DNA of 64,000 bases from Burkholderia aenigmatica (GCF_902499175.1 NZ_CABVQC010000053.1:1-64000), one strand, 5' to 3'. Shown: positions 42,119 through 51,438, numbered from the stretch's first letter. Notes: a model not told the origin generated them from the letters alone. Translations and numbers: made by a program.

Positions 42119-43705
42119 ATGCAGATTTCTGGCGCTTCCCTGATCGGTCGGCGCAGCGTGGTCGGCGCCGCGGGATTCCAGGCGATCGACCCGGCAACCG
42201 GCGCGGCGCTCGCCCCCGTGTTCGGCCGCGCGTCGGCGCAAGACGTCGACGCGGCCTGTGCGCTGGCGGCACAGGCATTCGATGCGTATCGACATACGTC
42301 GCTGCACGCGCGCGCGGCGTTGCTCGACACGATCGCCGAGGGGCTGCTTGCGCTCGGCGATTTACTGATCGAGCGCTGCGTCGCGGAAAGCGGCCTGCCG
42401 CGCGCGCGCATCGAGGGCGAGCGCGCACGCACCGTCGCGCAGCTTCGAATGTTCGCGCAGGTCGTGCGGGCGGGCGATTTCCTCGGCGTGCGCATCGATC
42501 CCGCGCAGCCGGCGCGTCAGCCGCTGCCGCGCGTCGACCTGCGCATGCAGCACGTCGCGCTGGGCCCGGTCGCCGTGTTCGGTGCGAGCAATTTCCCGCT
42601 GGCGTTCTCCGTCGCTGGCGGAGACACGGTGTCGGCGCTGGCGGCCGGCTGCCCGGTGATCGTGAAGGCGCATCCCGCGCATCCGGGTACGTCGGCACTC
42701 GTCGGCCGTGCGATTCGGGATGCCATGGACGCATGTGCGATGCCGGATGGCACGTTCTCGCTGCTGTTCGACGACGGTTACGACGTGGGCGCCGCGCTCG
42801 TGCGCGATCCGCGCATCCAGGCGGTGGGCTTCACGGGCTCGCGCCACGGCGGCGTTGCGCTGATGGCGCTCGCGGCTGCGCGACCGCAGCCGATACCCGT
42901 CTACTCGGAGATGAGCAGTGTGAATCCGGTGTTGCTGTTTGCGCATGCACTCGACGCGCGTGCGGAGGCGATCGGCCGCGCGTTCGCGGCGGCGCTGACG
43001 CTCGGCGTCGGTCAGTTCTGCACGAATCCGGGGCTGATTCTCGGCGTCGACGGCCCCGCGCTGCGACGCTTCGAGGCCGCGGCGGCCGCCGCGCTGACCG
43101 ATCTGCCCGCGGCCGCGATGCTCACGCCTGGCATTCACCGCGTGTACGACGAGGCGGTCGCGCGGCTGGGCGCGCAGGCCGGTGTCGAACTGCTTGCGCG
43201 CGGCGCGGCGGCCGGTGACGGGATCCGTCATGCGGGCCGCGCCGCGCTGTTCGCCACGCAGGCCGACCGGTTCGCTCGTCAGCCCGAGTTGCACGACGAA
43301 GTGTTCGGCCCCGCCTCGCTCGTCGTGCGCTGCCCGGATCTCGACACGATGCATGCGCTCGTTGAGCGGCTCGACGGGCAGCTCACGACGGCGCTGCATG
43401 TCGACGACGGCGATCACGCCGCGGCGCGCGCCTTCATGCCGCTGCTCGAGCGGCGCGCAGGGCGCATTCTCGTGAACGGCTTCGGCACGGGCGTGGAGGT
43501 CGGGCATGCGATGGTGCACGGCGGTCCGTATCCGGCGACGTCGGACGGACGCTCGACGTCGGTGGGCAGCCTCGCGATCGGTCGTTTCCTGCGCCCGGTC
43601 TGCTATCAGGACGTGCCCGACGCGCTGCTGCCCGATGCGCTGCGCGACGCGAATCCGCAGGGCGTGCCGCGCACCATCGACGGGCATCGCGACGCGCAGG
43701 CGTGA
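42119..43705 (+). CDS. Alpha-ketoglutarate semialdehyde dehydrogenase
   Basis: A 528-residue aldehyde dehydrogenase starting at ATG 42119 (GAGG seven bases upstream). The protein resembles the KGSADH type III group: [52 protein letters not shown], and the catalytic cysteine at about residue 301 in [13 protein letters not shown]. It oxidises the semialdehyde to alpha-ketoglutarate with NAD(P), closing a non-phosphorylative route into the TCA cycle. It follows the dehydratase gene by 74 bases that contain the short repeat ATGTTCAA twice. Confidence 0.92.
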   Translation: MQISGASLIGRRSVVGAAGFQAIDPATGAALAPVFGRASAQDVDAACALAAQAFDAYRHTSLHARAALLDTIAEGLLALGDLLIERCVAESGLPRARIEGERARTVAQLRMFAQVVRAGDFLGVRIDPAQPARQPLPRVDLRMQHVALGPVAVFGASNFPLAFSVAGGDTVSALAAGCPVIVKAHPAHPGTSALVGRAIRDAMDACAMPDGTFSLLFDDGYDVGAALVRDPRIQAVGFTGSRHGGVALMALAAARPQPIPVYSEMSSVNPVLLFAHALDARAEAIGRAFAAALTLGVGQFCTNPGLILGVDGPALRRFEAAAAAALTDLPAAAMLTPGIHRVYDEAVARLGAQAGVELLARGAAAGDGIRHAGRAALFATQADRFARQPELHDEVFGPASLVVRCPDLDTMHALVERLDGQLTTALHVDDGDHAAARAFMPLLERRAGRILVNGFGTGVEVGHAMVHGGPYPATSDGRSTSVGSLAIGRFLRPVCYQDVPDALLPDALRDANPQGVPRTIDGHRDAQA

Positions 43706-43806
43706 CGGGTCCGTTCCCGAACGGGCGACGCGGTGATGGCGTACTTTCGACTGATGATTGGCCGCTTGCCCGACGGCCTTTGATGCACGTGCAACGAAGC
43801 CGGTGA

Positions 43807-43824
43807 GGCGGCGCCGTCGCCGCC
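43807..43824. terminator. Possible terminator hairpin after the sugar-acid operon
   Basis: GGCGGCG (43807-43813) pairs with CGCCGCC (43818-43824) around a four-base loop, about 100 bases after the semialdehyde dehydrogenase stop. The following bases are only moderately T-rich, so this is weak. Confidence 0.35.
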
Positions 43825-43908
43825 GTATACGGCTTCTTCCGATTGCGCGACCGTAGGTTTTATGGTCTTGTTGCGGGATATCGCATCGACTCGAAAAAGG
43901 ACAGTCGA

Positions 43909-45039
43909 ATGCAGCCGGGCGATTCACACGGGGACCGATTGATCAGGGGAATCGGCGCACGTACGCGCGTACGTATCGCCGTGTTCGGGCTGCTCATCAT
44001 TTTGACCGCGGGCTTGGTTGCCGCTGCGCTTGCGGCGTTCGCCGCCCCTCCCGAAGCCGTCAACGACAACGTGCTGCGCGTGCTTGCATGGCCGGGCTAT
44101 GCGGACAGCGACGTCGTCAGCGCGTTCGAGGTGCAATTTCACGTACGCGTCGAAGTGACGTTCGTCGATTCCGACGAGGCACTGTGGACGCGGATGCACA
44201 GCGCCGCGCCACCGCCGTACGACGTGTTGGCCGCGAACACGGCCGAGATCCAGCGCTACGCGCACGAACGTCTGCTCGCGCCGATCGACCTGTCGCGCGT
44301 CCCGAACCGGCGGCGGCAGTTGCCGAACTTCCAGCAGCTCGCGACGATCGGCGGGCTCGTGGAAGAGGGCGCCACGTACGCGATCCCGTTCACGTATTCG
44401 TCGATGGGGCTGATCTACGACCGCAAGCAGGTGCCGGTTGCGCCGCACTCGATGCGGGAATTGTGGAATCCTCGCTACCGCGGCAAGGTGCTCGACTTCA
44501 ACAGTGCGCAGCACAATTTTTCGTTCACGGCGCTGGCGCTCGGCTATTCCGATCCGTTTCGCCTGTCGCCCGCGCAGACGCTCGTGGTCGCGCACAAGCT
44601 GATCGACCTGCGCCGCAACCTGCTGACGTACTACACGCTTCCTGAAGAGGCGACCGCGCTGTTCGTCCAGCATCGCGCGGCGCTGATGTTCGGCAACTAC
44701 GGCACGCAGCAGGTCGAACTGCTCAGGCGCGCCGGCGCGGACGTCGGCTACGTGATCCCGGACGAAGGCGCGCTCGCGTGGCTCGACTGCTGGGCCGTCA
44801 CGCGCGGCGCGCAGCATCCCGAGCTCGCGTTCGCGTGGATCAACTACATGCTCGAACCGGCGATCGGCGCGCTGCTGACCGAGCGCCAGGGCCTCGCGAA
44901 CACGCTTGCGCCGCCGCCGGGCCTCGACACCGGGCACCAGCATCTCGTCTGGCTCCAGCCCGTCGAGGACATCGCGCGACGCGAATCGTTGTGGAGCCGC
45001 ATCGTGTCGGGCGACCGTCCGGAGCGATTCGAAAAATGA
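43909..45039 (+). CDS. PotD-like periplasmic substrate-binding protein
   Basis: A 376-residue protein starting at ATG 43909 with AAGG eight bases upstream. An N-terminal basic segment and one hydrophobic helix (VRIAVFGLLIILTAGLVAAALAAFAA, long for a cleaved signal) export it, possibly as a membrane-anchored protein. The fold is a type II binding protein of the spermidine/putrescine class (LRVLAWPGYADSDVVSAFE; PFTYSSMGLIYDRKQV; LMFGNYGTQQVELLRRAG). No ABC permease or ATPase gene is adjacent; instead the stop overlaps the start of a diguanylate cyclase gene as ATGA, suggesting a sensory role. Confidence 0.85.
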   Translation: MQPGDSHGDRLIRGIGARTRVRIAVFGLLIILTAGLVAAALAAFAAPPEAVNDNVLRVLAWPGYADSDVVSAFEVQFHVRVEVTFVDSDEALWTRMHSAAPPPYDVLAANTAEIQRYAHERLLAPIDLSRVPNRRRQLPNFQQLATIGGLVEEGATYAIPFTYSSMGLIYDRKQVPVAPHSMRELWNPRYRGKVLDFNSAQHNFSFTALALGYSDPFRLSPAQTLVVAHKLIDLRRNLLTYYTLPEEATALFVQHRAALMFGNYGTQQVELLRRAGADVGYVIPDEGALAWLDCWAVTRGAQHPELAFAWINYMLEPAIGALLTERQGLANTLAPPPGLDTGHQHLVWLQPVEDIARRESLWSRIVSGDRPERFEK

Positions 45040-46826
45040 TCCGGCTCGGACTCACGTCGAAACTGTCGGTGCTGTTCGCATGCATCGGCGTGATCGCGTC
45101 CGGCGCGACCGGCTATTACACGTATCGCGCGAACCGCGCGATGCTCGTGCAGGAAGCGCAGCACAGCCTGCTGATGTCGACGCAACTGCTCGGGCAGCGC
45201 TTTACCACTGCGCTGTCCGACGTTGCGGACGATGCGCTCGTGCTCGCGCAGTTGCCGTCGTGCGCGCTGGTCTCGGACGGCGACAACCGGGATGGCGCGC
45301 CACGCGCACGGCTCGAGCAGGTGTTCTACAGCTTCATGAGGAATCACCCCGAATACCTGCAGATCCGGCTGATCGCGCGCGGGGATTTCGGGCTCGAACG
45401 CATCCGCGTCGATCGCGACGCGCACGGCATCGTCGTGCTGCCGGACAGCGTGTTCCAGGAGAAAGGACAGTTTTCCTATGTATTCGATACGCTCGCGACC
45501 GCGCCTGGCCATATCTACCTGTCGCCGATCGTGATCAACCACGAGACGGGGTCGCACGCAGCCGAAGGGCTGCCGATCCTGCGCGTGGGCACGCCGGTCG
45601 TCGACACGTCGGGCCAGACGGTTGGCGCGCTGGTCGTCGACGTCGAGCTGTCGCGCGTGTTCGACCGGCTCGAGCGCGATCTGCCGGAAGACTATGGGGT
45701 GTATCTCGCGAACGAGTGGGGCGATTTCCTCGTGCATCCCGATCCGTCGCAGACGTTCGGCTTCGATCGCGGCCGGCGCGTGCTGATGCAGGACCGCTTT
45801 GCCGTCACGCGCGCGCTGTTCGACAGTACGCGCGTCAACGCTACGGTCAATGGCCTTGCCAATCCGGCCGAGGCACCGGGGCAGATGTTCGCCTTCGCGC
45901 GCACGCCGTTCGGGCACGACGAGGGCAACCGCTTCGTCGTGCTCGGGATGGCGCGCCCGCTGGGGGACGTGCTGGCGCCGGCCGGCATGCTCGGCGAACG
46001 GATCGTCCGGATGGTGCTCGTATCGAGCTTGTTCGCGGTGATCCTCGCGATCCTGTTCGCGCGTGCGATCACGCGGCCGCTGCAGACGCTCGCGCGCGCC
46101 GCGACGCACGTGTTCGACGATCCGGCCGCCGAGCAGCTGCCGGTCGGGCGTGCCGACGAGATCGGCGTGCTCGCGCGCTGTTTCGACAGCATGCGCGTCG
46201 AGATCCGCACGCAGGTCGCGATGCTGCGCGCGAAGCAGCTGGAGCTCACGCACCTCGCGGGCCACGATGCGCTGACCGCGCTGCCGAACCGCCTGCTGTT
46301 CATGGAGCATCTCGACGCCGCGATCCGGCGCGCGGCCGCGATGCACGAAGGGCTGGCCGTGATGTTCGTCGATCTCGACCGCTTCAAGCAGATCAACGAC
46401 CAGCATGGGCATTCGGCGGGCGACCGCGCGCTCGTCGCGGTCGCCAAGCGGCTGAGCCTCGTACTGCGCGGCGGCGACATGGTCGCGCGGCTCGGCGGCG
46501 ACGAATTCATCGTGTTGATTGCGGACGTGCGTTCACCGGCGGTGATCGGCGACGTCGCGTCGCGCATCCAGCTCGTGATGGCCGAGGAACTGGAATTCGG
46601 CGACCGGCGTATGGCCGTCGGCGCGAGCATCGGCGTCAGCGAGTTTCCGGACGATGGCGCGTCGGCCGAGGAACTGCTCGTCAAGGCCGACGCGGCGATG
46701 TACGCGGCGAAGGCGTCCGCGCAGCGCGCGTTCGTGCGTTATCAGGAACTGGTCGGCAGCGGGAGCGGCACCGGCAGCGGGACGGACGAAGCGGCCGGCC
46801 GGGTCGCGTCGGGCGGCAGCCGGTGA
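45036..46826 (+). CDS. Membrane-bound diguanylate cyclase with dCACHE and HAMP domains
   Basis: A 596-residue inner-membrane protein. A first helix (residues about 8-28) is followed by a periplasmic dCACHE sensor (about 30-320), a second helix (MVLVSSLFAVILAILFARAI), HAMP (about 345-400) and a GGDEF domain (about 410-575). The active site is intact (LGGDEFIVL, near residue 487) and the product-inhibition I-site RGGD lies five residues before it. It makes c-di-GMP from GTP. It overlaps and is co-transcribed with the PotD-like protein, which may deliver a polyamine-like signal to the periplasmic domain. The tail is a Gly/Ser-rich stretch. Confidence 0.92.
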   Translation: MIRLGLTSKLSVLFACIGVIASGATGYYTYRANRAMLVQEAQHSLLMSTQLLGQRFTTALSDVADDALVLAQLPSCALVSDGDNRDGAPRARLEQVFYSFMRNHPEYLQIRLIARGDFGLERIRVDRDAHGIVVLPDSVFQEKGQFSYVFDTLATAPGHIYLSPIVINHETGSHAAEGLPILRVGTPVVDTSGQTVGALVVDVELSRVFDRLERDLPEDYGVYLANEWGDFLVHPDPSQTFGFDRGRRVLMQDRFAVTRALFDSTRVNATVNGLANPAEAPGQMFAFARTPFGHDEGNRFVVLGMARPLGDVLAPAGMLGERIVRMVLVSSLFAVILAILFARAITRPLQTLARAATHVFDDPAAEQLPVGRADEIGVLARCFDSMRVEIRTQVAMLRAKQLELTHLAGHDALTALPNRLLFMEHLDAAIRRAAAMHEGLAVMFVDLDRFKQINDQHGHSAGDRALVAVAKRLSLVLRGGDMVARLGGDEFIVLIADVRSPAVIGDVASRIQLVMAEELEFGDRRMAVGASIGVSEFPDDGASAEELLVKADAAMYAAKASAQRAFVRYQELVGSGSGTGSGTDEAAGRVASGGSR

Positions 46827-46859
46827 CGGCCGGCCGCTGATACGCGCGAAGCAAACGCG

Positions 46860-46885
46860 ACGAGCCCGTCGCGGGACGGGCTCGT
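46860..46885. terminator. Hairpin between converging genes
   Basis: ACGAGCCCGTC (46860-46870) pairs with GACGGGCTCGT (46875-46885) over a four-base loop. It lies between the cyclase gene and the converging DUF4148 gene. A short TTT follows on the minus strand, so it may end the DUF4148 transcript. Confidence 0.5.
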
Positions 46886-46925
46886 GGCCGGTGCGGACTG
46901 CGCGCGAAGGCGCGCAGTGGCGGGC

Positions 46926-47225
46926 TTAGTGGCCGAAGTAGATCGAGTCGCGCGGGTTTTGCACCTTCACGGCCGGTGCGCCGCCCTGGACGGCTGCGGC
47001 CGGTTGCGCACCGTAGCCGCTGTTGTCGGCGCCGTGCACGCGGGCTTGTGCAGCCTGGATGTCGGCCGGGTAGTGCGGGCTCGACTGGCTCGGCTTGTAA
47101 CCGACGCTTTCAAGCTGGACCAGTTCGTTGCGCACTTGAGCGCGGGTCACGGTGCTTTGGGCGAATGCGCCGAACGAGGCGGACAGGGCGACAGCGGCAA
47201 CGACTGCGGAAACGAGCGATTTCAT
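46926..47225 (-). CDS. DUF4148-family small exported protein
   Basis: A 99-residue protein with a signal peptide (cleavage after AFA, residue 22). GGAGG lies six bases before its ATG. The conserved part VTRAQVRNELVQLESVGYKPSQSSPHYPADIQAAQARV is the DUF4148 signature, a family expanded in Burkholderia and relatives and without a known function; proteins are periplasmic and often stress-regulated. The tail (GYGAQ, repeats of Ala/Gly) is low complexity. Confidence 0.93.
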   Translation of the reverse strand: MKSLVSAVVAAVALSASFGAFAQSTVTRAQVRNELVQLESVGYKPSQSSPHYPADIQAAQARVHGADNSGYGAQPAAAVQGGAPAVKVQNPRDSIYFGH

Positions 47226-47508
47226 GATGACCTCCGATGTTTATTGGCTTCCGCGTTCGACACCATGTCGTAAGCGGTTGATTACATCGTAGGCGTCGGG
47301 TGACCTAGGGTAAACGTGGGTTTTAGTGAAAGATCGTTGCAACCGGGGCAATAATTCCAAGACAAACGCCTTCTGTCCCTATTCGATGTTGCCGGATTTG
47401 CAAGGGCGAGGGGGTGGATGCGCGCGGCACGGGGGGCGTGCACGGATGGGCGCCCGGCGGCGAAGGCGCGGGCGGAGAGGACGAGGCCGGGGCTGCGATG
47501 CTGCCGGA

Positions 47509-47763
47509 TCAGACGTCGTCGTCGATTTCCTTGCGTTCCCGGCGTTCCTCGTTGCCGCGGCGCGCGCGCAGGCGCTGGCGCGACAGCACGGCGATCACCT
47601 GCTGGGTCGGCGCGCCGGACGGCAGTTCGTTGCGGATGCGATCGGGCACCATGGGCAGGCCCGCCCGCTGCCGACGCAGCGCCTTGGCGATTGCCCGGCG
47701 GCATTCGTCACCGTGGCAATCCCATTCATCGCGGATTCTCTGGCAATAACGGCATTGTTCCAT
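47509..47763 (-). CDS. Small cysteine-containing hypothetical protein
   Basis: An 84-residue soluble, strongly basic protein. Residues 4-21 read CRYCQRIRDEWDCHGDEC, a four-cysteine arrangement that may bind zinc; the rest is a charged helix-forming region ending in EERRERKEIDDDV. The ribosome site is weak (GTCCGG just before the ATG), and I do not recognise the family, so the gene call itself is uncertain. It lies just downstream of, and on the same strand as, the D-serine dehydratase gene with a 53-base gap. Confidence 0.45.
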   Translation of the reverse strand: MEQCRYCQRIRDEWDCHGDECRRAIAKALRRQRAGLPMVPDRIRNELPSGAPTQQVIAVLSRQRLRARRGNEERRERKEIDDDV

Positions 47764-47816
47764 CCGGACAGTCTAACGCGTCTTCGGGAACGGGGCGGGG
47801 CGCCGGCCCCAACGTG

Positions 47817-49142
47817 TCACGCGCCGGGTGCGGTAGCGGCGAGCGCTTGCGCATGCGACTGGAAGCGGCGGTGCTCTTCCGGCGGCACGAGCGAGCCGCC
47901 CGTCGCCCAGATCACGTGCGTCGACCGGCGCAGGTCGATCGCGTGGCGATGCACGTAGTCGCGACCGGCCGGGGACTGCGCCAGCCAGCCGGGACCGCCG
48001 ACGGCAGCGGCGGCCGACGGCTCGAGTGCCACGCCCGTCGCGTGCTGAACCGCGAGCAACTGGGCGTAGAGCTGCGCGTCGCTGACGGTGAAGACGCCCG
48101 ACAGCAACGACGCCATCAGCGGACTGACGAGGTGCGATGCCTGCGCGACGGCGAGGCCATCGGCCTCGGTCCGATTATCGAGCCCCGCGTCGTAGACGGA
48201 CACCGGCTTGCCAGGGCCGGCGGCCAGCTGGACCAGCATGCACGGCGAAGCAACGGGTTCGGCAAAGAAGCAATGCACGTGCTCGCCGAACAGTGCCTTG
48301 AGACCGTACGCGATGCCGCCCGGTGCGCCGCCGACGCCGCACGGGATATGGACGAAGAGCGGGTGCGCCGCGTCCACGCGGCGGCCCGCCGCGGCGAGCT
48401 GCGCGGCGAGAGGCCGGGCGCTGGCCGCGTAGCCGAGGAACAGCAGCAGCGAGCCTTCGTCGTCGACGAAGTGGCTGCGCGGCTGATTGCGTGCCTGCGC
48501 GCGTCCGGCCGCGACGGCTTGCGCATAGTCGCCGTCATGCTCGATCACGCGAACGCCGCGTTGTCTCAGGCGCGCCTTCTTCCACGGCTTCGCGTCGGTC
48601 GACATGTGGACGACCGACGCGAACCCCAGCGCGGCGGCCATCACGCCGATGCTCAGGCCGAGATTGCCGGTGCTGCCGACGATGACGGTGTGCGCGGCAA
48701 ACCGTTCGCGTGCGGCGGCCGATGCGAGGATCCGGCGGTCGCCCGCGGATTCGAGCAGTCCGTGCTCGATCGCGATCGACTCCGCGAGCGCGAGCACTTC
48801 ATGAAAGCCGCCGCGCGCCTTGATCGAGCCGGCGACCGGCAACGCGTCGTCGCGCTTGATGAACCAGGCGCCGTGTGCGTCTGCCAGGAGCGACAACCTG
48901 CGCTGCAGGCTGTCGGCCGGCATCAGCGGCGACTCGATTTTTCCCGCGCTCGCCGCGAGTTCGGGAAACAGCTCGGCCATCAGCGGTTCGCAACGCGCCA
49001 GCCGCGCTTCGGCCATCGCAATCGCGTCGAGCGCCGGCGCGTCGGGCGGCAGCGGGCTGCCGGCATGGGGATTCAGCCACAGCAACGGGTGGCGGGCTTG
49101 CAGTTGGGCTAATAGATCGGCGGGTTGGAGCGTGACGGTCAT
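47817..49142 (-). CDS. dsdA: D-serine ammonia-lyase (D-serine dehydratase)
   Basis: A 441-residue PLP enzyme deaminating D-serine to pyruvate and ammonia. The start is the ATG complementary to 49140-49142. The PLP lysine is in AGSIKARGGFHEVL, the phosphate-binding glycine loop is GSTGNLGLSIG, and PCGVGGAPGG and the EPVASPCML block agree with DsdA. It is transcribed divergently from a LysR gene, matching dsdA/dsdC gene order in other bacteria. It allows use of, and resistance to, D-serine. Confidence 0.94.
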   Translation of the reverse strand: MTVTLQPADLLAQLQARHPLLWLNPHAGSPLPPDAPALDAIAMAEARLARCEPLMAELFPELAASAGKIESPLMPADSLQRRLSLLADAHGAWFIKRDDALPVAGSIKARGGFHEVLALAESIAIEHGLLESAGDRRILASAAARERFAAHTVIVGSTGNLGLSIGVMAAALGFASVVHMSTDAKPWKKARLRQRGVRVIEHDGDYAQAVAAGRAQARNQPRSHFVDDEGSLLLFLGYAASARPLAAQLAAAGRRVDAAHPLFVHIPCGVGGAPGGIAYGLKALFGEHVHCFFAEPVASPCMLVQLAAGPGKPVSVYDAGLDNRTEADGLAVAQASHLVSPLMASLLSGVFTVSDAQLYAQLLAVQHATGVALEPSAAAAVGGPGWLAQSPAGRDYVHRHAIDLRRSTHVIWATGGSLVPPEEHRRFQSHAQALAATAPGA

Positions 49143-49251
49143 GGGTCGGTCTTGCATTGGGTAAGCAGGGAGAATGGCGGGAATGCTACGATTCCGGCAG
49201 CCTGCGCAAAAGCGCCGATTTCTAATGAATCCATTAGCCTGACTGATATCT

Positions 49252-50202
49252 ATGCGACTCGACGGTTCGCTCCTGGGGGCGTTGCTCTGCTTTGAAACGG
49301 CGGGCCGGTTGCTGAGCTTCACGAAGACGGCACAGGCGTTCAACCTGACGCAAAGCGCGGTGAGCCAGCAGATCCGGAACCTGGAGGACCGGCTCGGTTA
49401 TCCGCTGTTCGTGCGCCAGGCGCGCGGCCTGAAGTTGACCGAGAAGGGCGGGATCCTGCTCGGGACGATGTCGGGCGCGTTCGTCGACATCAATCGCACG
49501 CTTCAGACGCTTGGCATGTCGGATGCTCCGCTGCAGGTCAGTTGCCTGCCGTCGCTCGCGCTGCAATGGCTGATGCCGCGCCTGTCCGAATTTCACCGGC
49601 AACAACCGAACGTGCCGGTTCGCGTGAAGGCCGAGTTTCAGGTGCTGGATCGCCAGGCGATGGAGACCGACGACATCGATGTGGCCGTGCGCTACGACCC
49701 GGTGCACTACGCGCGGCTGCATGCCGAGGCGATTCTCGACGAAATCCTGTTTCCGGTCGCCACGCCCGCGTATCTGGCGCAGCATCCGTTCTTTGCGAGC
49801 GGGGAATCGCTGGACGGCGTCGTTCTGCTGCACGACGCCGCACCGTGGGGCGGCGCACCCGAGTTCGTGGAGTGGCGCACGTGGCTGGAGGAGGCCCGTC
49901 CGGTGTGGACGGCGCATCTCGACGGCCCGCAGTTCAATTTCTCGAGCCTTGCCATCACGGCTGCGCTGAACCATCAGGGGGTCGCGATGGGGCGCGCCGC
50001 GCTGGTGCACGACGAAATCGCGAGCGGACGGCTCGTGGATGTCTTCGGCACACACGTGCGTGCGCCGGCGCGCTACATGCTGTTGTCGCGCAATCCCGAC
50101 GATCCGCGTACCGCCGTTTTTTCGGACTGGCTCAAGGCCGAGTGCGCGCGCTTCGGTGCCGCCCGATCGCGCTTGCTGTCGAACGGAAGCCGGCACGAGT
50201 AG
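49252..50202 (+). CDS. LysR-family regulator (DsdC-like)
   Basis: A 316-residue protein starting at ATG 49252. The winged helix is LLSFTKTAQAFNLTQSAVSQQIRNLEDRLGYPLFVRQARGLKLTEKG; the rest is a type II effector domain. The F-x-x-x-FxFRLxLTQSAVS context and GcvA/DsdC-like layout, plus divergence from dsdA with 109 bases between, make it the likely D-serine-responsive activator. Residues 100-300 look complete. Confidence 0.9.
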   Translation: MRLDGSLLGALLCFETAGRLLSFTKTAQAFNLTQSAVSQQIRNLEDRLGYPLFVRQARGLKLTEKGGILLGTMSGAFVDINRTLQTLGMSDAPLQVSCLPSLALQWLMPRLSEFHRQQPNVPVRVKAEFQVLDRQAMETDDIDVAVRYDPVHYARLHAEAILDEILFPVATPAYLAQHPFFASGESLDGVVLLHDAAPWGGAPEFVEWRTWLEEARPVWTAHLDGPQFNFSSLAITAALNHQGVAMGRAALVHDEIASGRLVDVFGTHVRAPARYMLLSRNPDDPRTAVFSDWLKAECARFGAARSRLLSNGSRHE

Positions 50203-50323
50203 GCGATGCTGCCGGACAGGTGGGTCGGAGTGCGAAATAGTTGGGCGGAGGGTACAGCCGTCAACTACAATTTCCCGTCCATCTCCCTACGGATGGCTTG
50301 CGCGCGGACGGGCCTGGCGAGCG

Positions 50324-50404
50324 TTACTTGAGCTGCCAGATACCCCAGATGGCGATCAACAGGCCAAGGCCGAATCCGCAGCCGAGCAACACGTAGGTTT
50401 CCAT
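50324..50404 (-). CDS. 26-residue single-pass membrane peptide
   Basis: The minus strand encodes METYVLLGCGFGLGLLIAIW plus GIWQLK, stop TAA. AGAGG lies six bases before the ATG. The peptide has a single hydrophobic helix (residues 4-22) with a glycine-rich face and ends in a Lys, like small inner-membrane subunits or regulators (CydX, KdpF, MgtS class). It lies alone in a 387-base gap after the TauE/SafE gene on the same strand. It is too short for standard gene callers. I do not recognise a family. Confidence 0.55.
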   Translation of the reverse strand: METYVLLGCGFGLGLLIAIWGIWQLK

Positions 50405-50589
50405 TTCATGCCTCTGAAAGCGCGGCAGTGCCGATGTGGATATCGGCGTGCGAGCAGCAAAGTCGGTGACGTTTCGTCCGAACCGTTGGGCGGGGCGATA
50501 CGCCGGGTCCGCGAATACTACGCTTCGCAGCTTTCAGAACGCATGCGCGATCGATGGCGGAGCGCCACCGGCTAGGGCGTGAACAGGCC

Positions 50590-51438
50590 CTAGTGTTTGC
50601 CCGTTTGCGCGTTGTTCATCTGGGTAACGTGCGATCCGCCGTGCCGGAGCACGCCCGATTTCCAGATCATCTGCGACGCCGCGGCGAGCACGAACAGCAG
50701 CACGACCATCCTGAAGATCCGGGGCGACATCTTGTCCCGCAGCGGGCGAACGAGCCACATGCCGGCAATGGCCGGCAGGCTGGCCGCCGCCGAGATCGCG
50801 AGGTCGGCGCCGCTCGCGTGCGCGGCGCCGCTGAACGTCGTGATCAGCGTGACGATCGACACCACCAGGATGATCGCGATCTGCTTCGTGAAGACACGCC
50901 CGGTCGCGCCGGATGAAATCAGGTACGTGGCGAGCAGCGGGCCCGGCACCGACGCGATGCTTTCCATCAGCGCGGCGCCGAAGCCGAGTGCGAAGCCGAC
51001 GGGTTTTTGCCATGCGTCCGGCAGGTTGAGTTTCGGCGCGGCGAGCATCAGTGCCGCAGCCACGATCAGCAGCGCGCCGGACGCCGCTTGCGCATGACCC
51101 GGGTTGAGCGAGAGCAGGATTGCGACACCGACGATATTGCCGATCACGGTGCCCGCGATCGGCGCGGCGATCTTGCGTGCCGTCGCCAGCACCTGGCCGC
51201 CTTCCAGCGCCTGCGGGATGTTGCCGAGGATGATCGGCATCGACAGCAGCAGCACCGCATGCCGGATCGGCAGGAACTGGCTGAGAATCGGCATCGCGAT
51301 CAGCGGCACGCCGATGCCCGTGATTCCCTTGGCCATGCCGCCCAGCAGCAGCGCGACGGCGATGCCGGCCAGATCGAACGCGCTGAGCCCCTGCAGGCTG
51401 GAGACCAGCACACCTTCAGTCAGATTGAAATGCATCAT
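50590..51438 (-). CDS. TauE/SafE-family permease
   Basis: A 282-residue inner-membrane protein with about eight predicted helices (start MM at 51438/51435). The repeated TauE/SafE motif appears as LLLGGMAKGITGIGVPLIAMPIL in the N-terminal half and GFALGFGAALMESIASVPGPLLATYL in the second half. Family members export sulfite, sulfoacetate or other organic anions. It is transcribed divergently from a LysR gene with 320 bases between, so its substrate is probably the inducer of that regulator. It has no metabolic gene at its side. Confidence 0.88.
   Translation of the reverse strand: MMHFNLTEGVLVSSLQGLSAFDLAGIAVALLLGGMAKGITGIGVPLIAMPILSQFLPIRHAVLLLSMPIILGNIPQALEGGQVLATARKIAAPIAGTVIGNIVGVAILLSLNPGHAQAASGALLIVAAALMLAAPKLNLPDAWQKPVGFALGFGAALMESIASVPGPLLATYLISSGATGRVFTKQIAIILVVSIVTLITTFSGAAHASGADLAISAAASLPAIAGMWLVRPLRDKMSPRIFRMVVLLFVLAAASQMIWKSGVLRHGGSHVTQMNNAQTGKH

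Noticed and set aside
38160-43705. Classical galactarate pathway
   Set aside because: The DapA-type enzyme resembles keto-deoxy-arabonate dehydratase and not KdgD, so calling this a galactarate operon would overstate the evidence.
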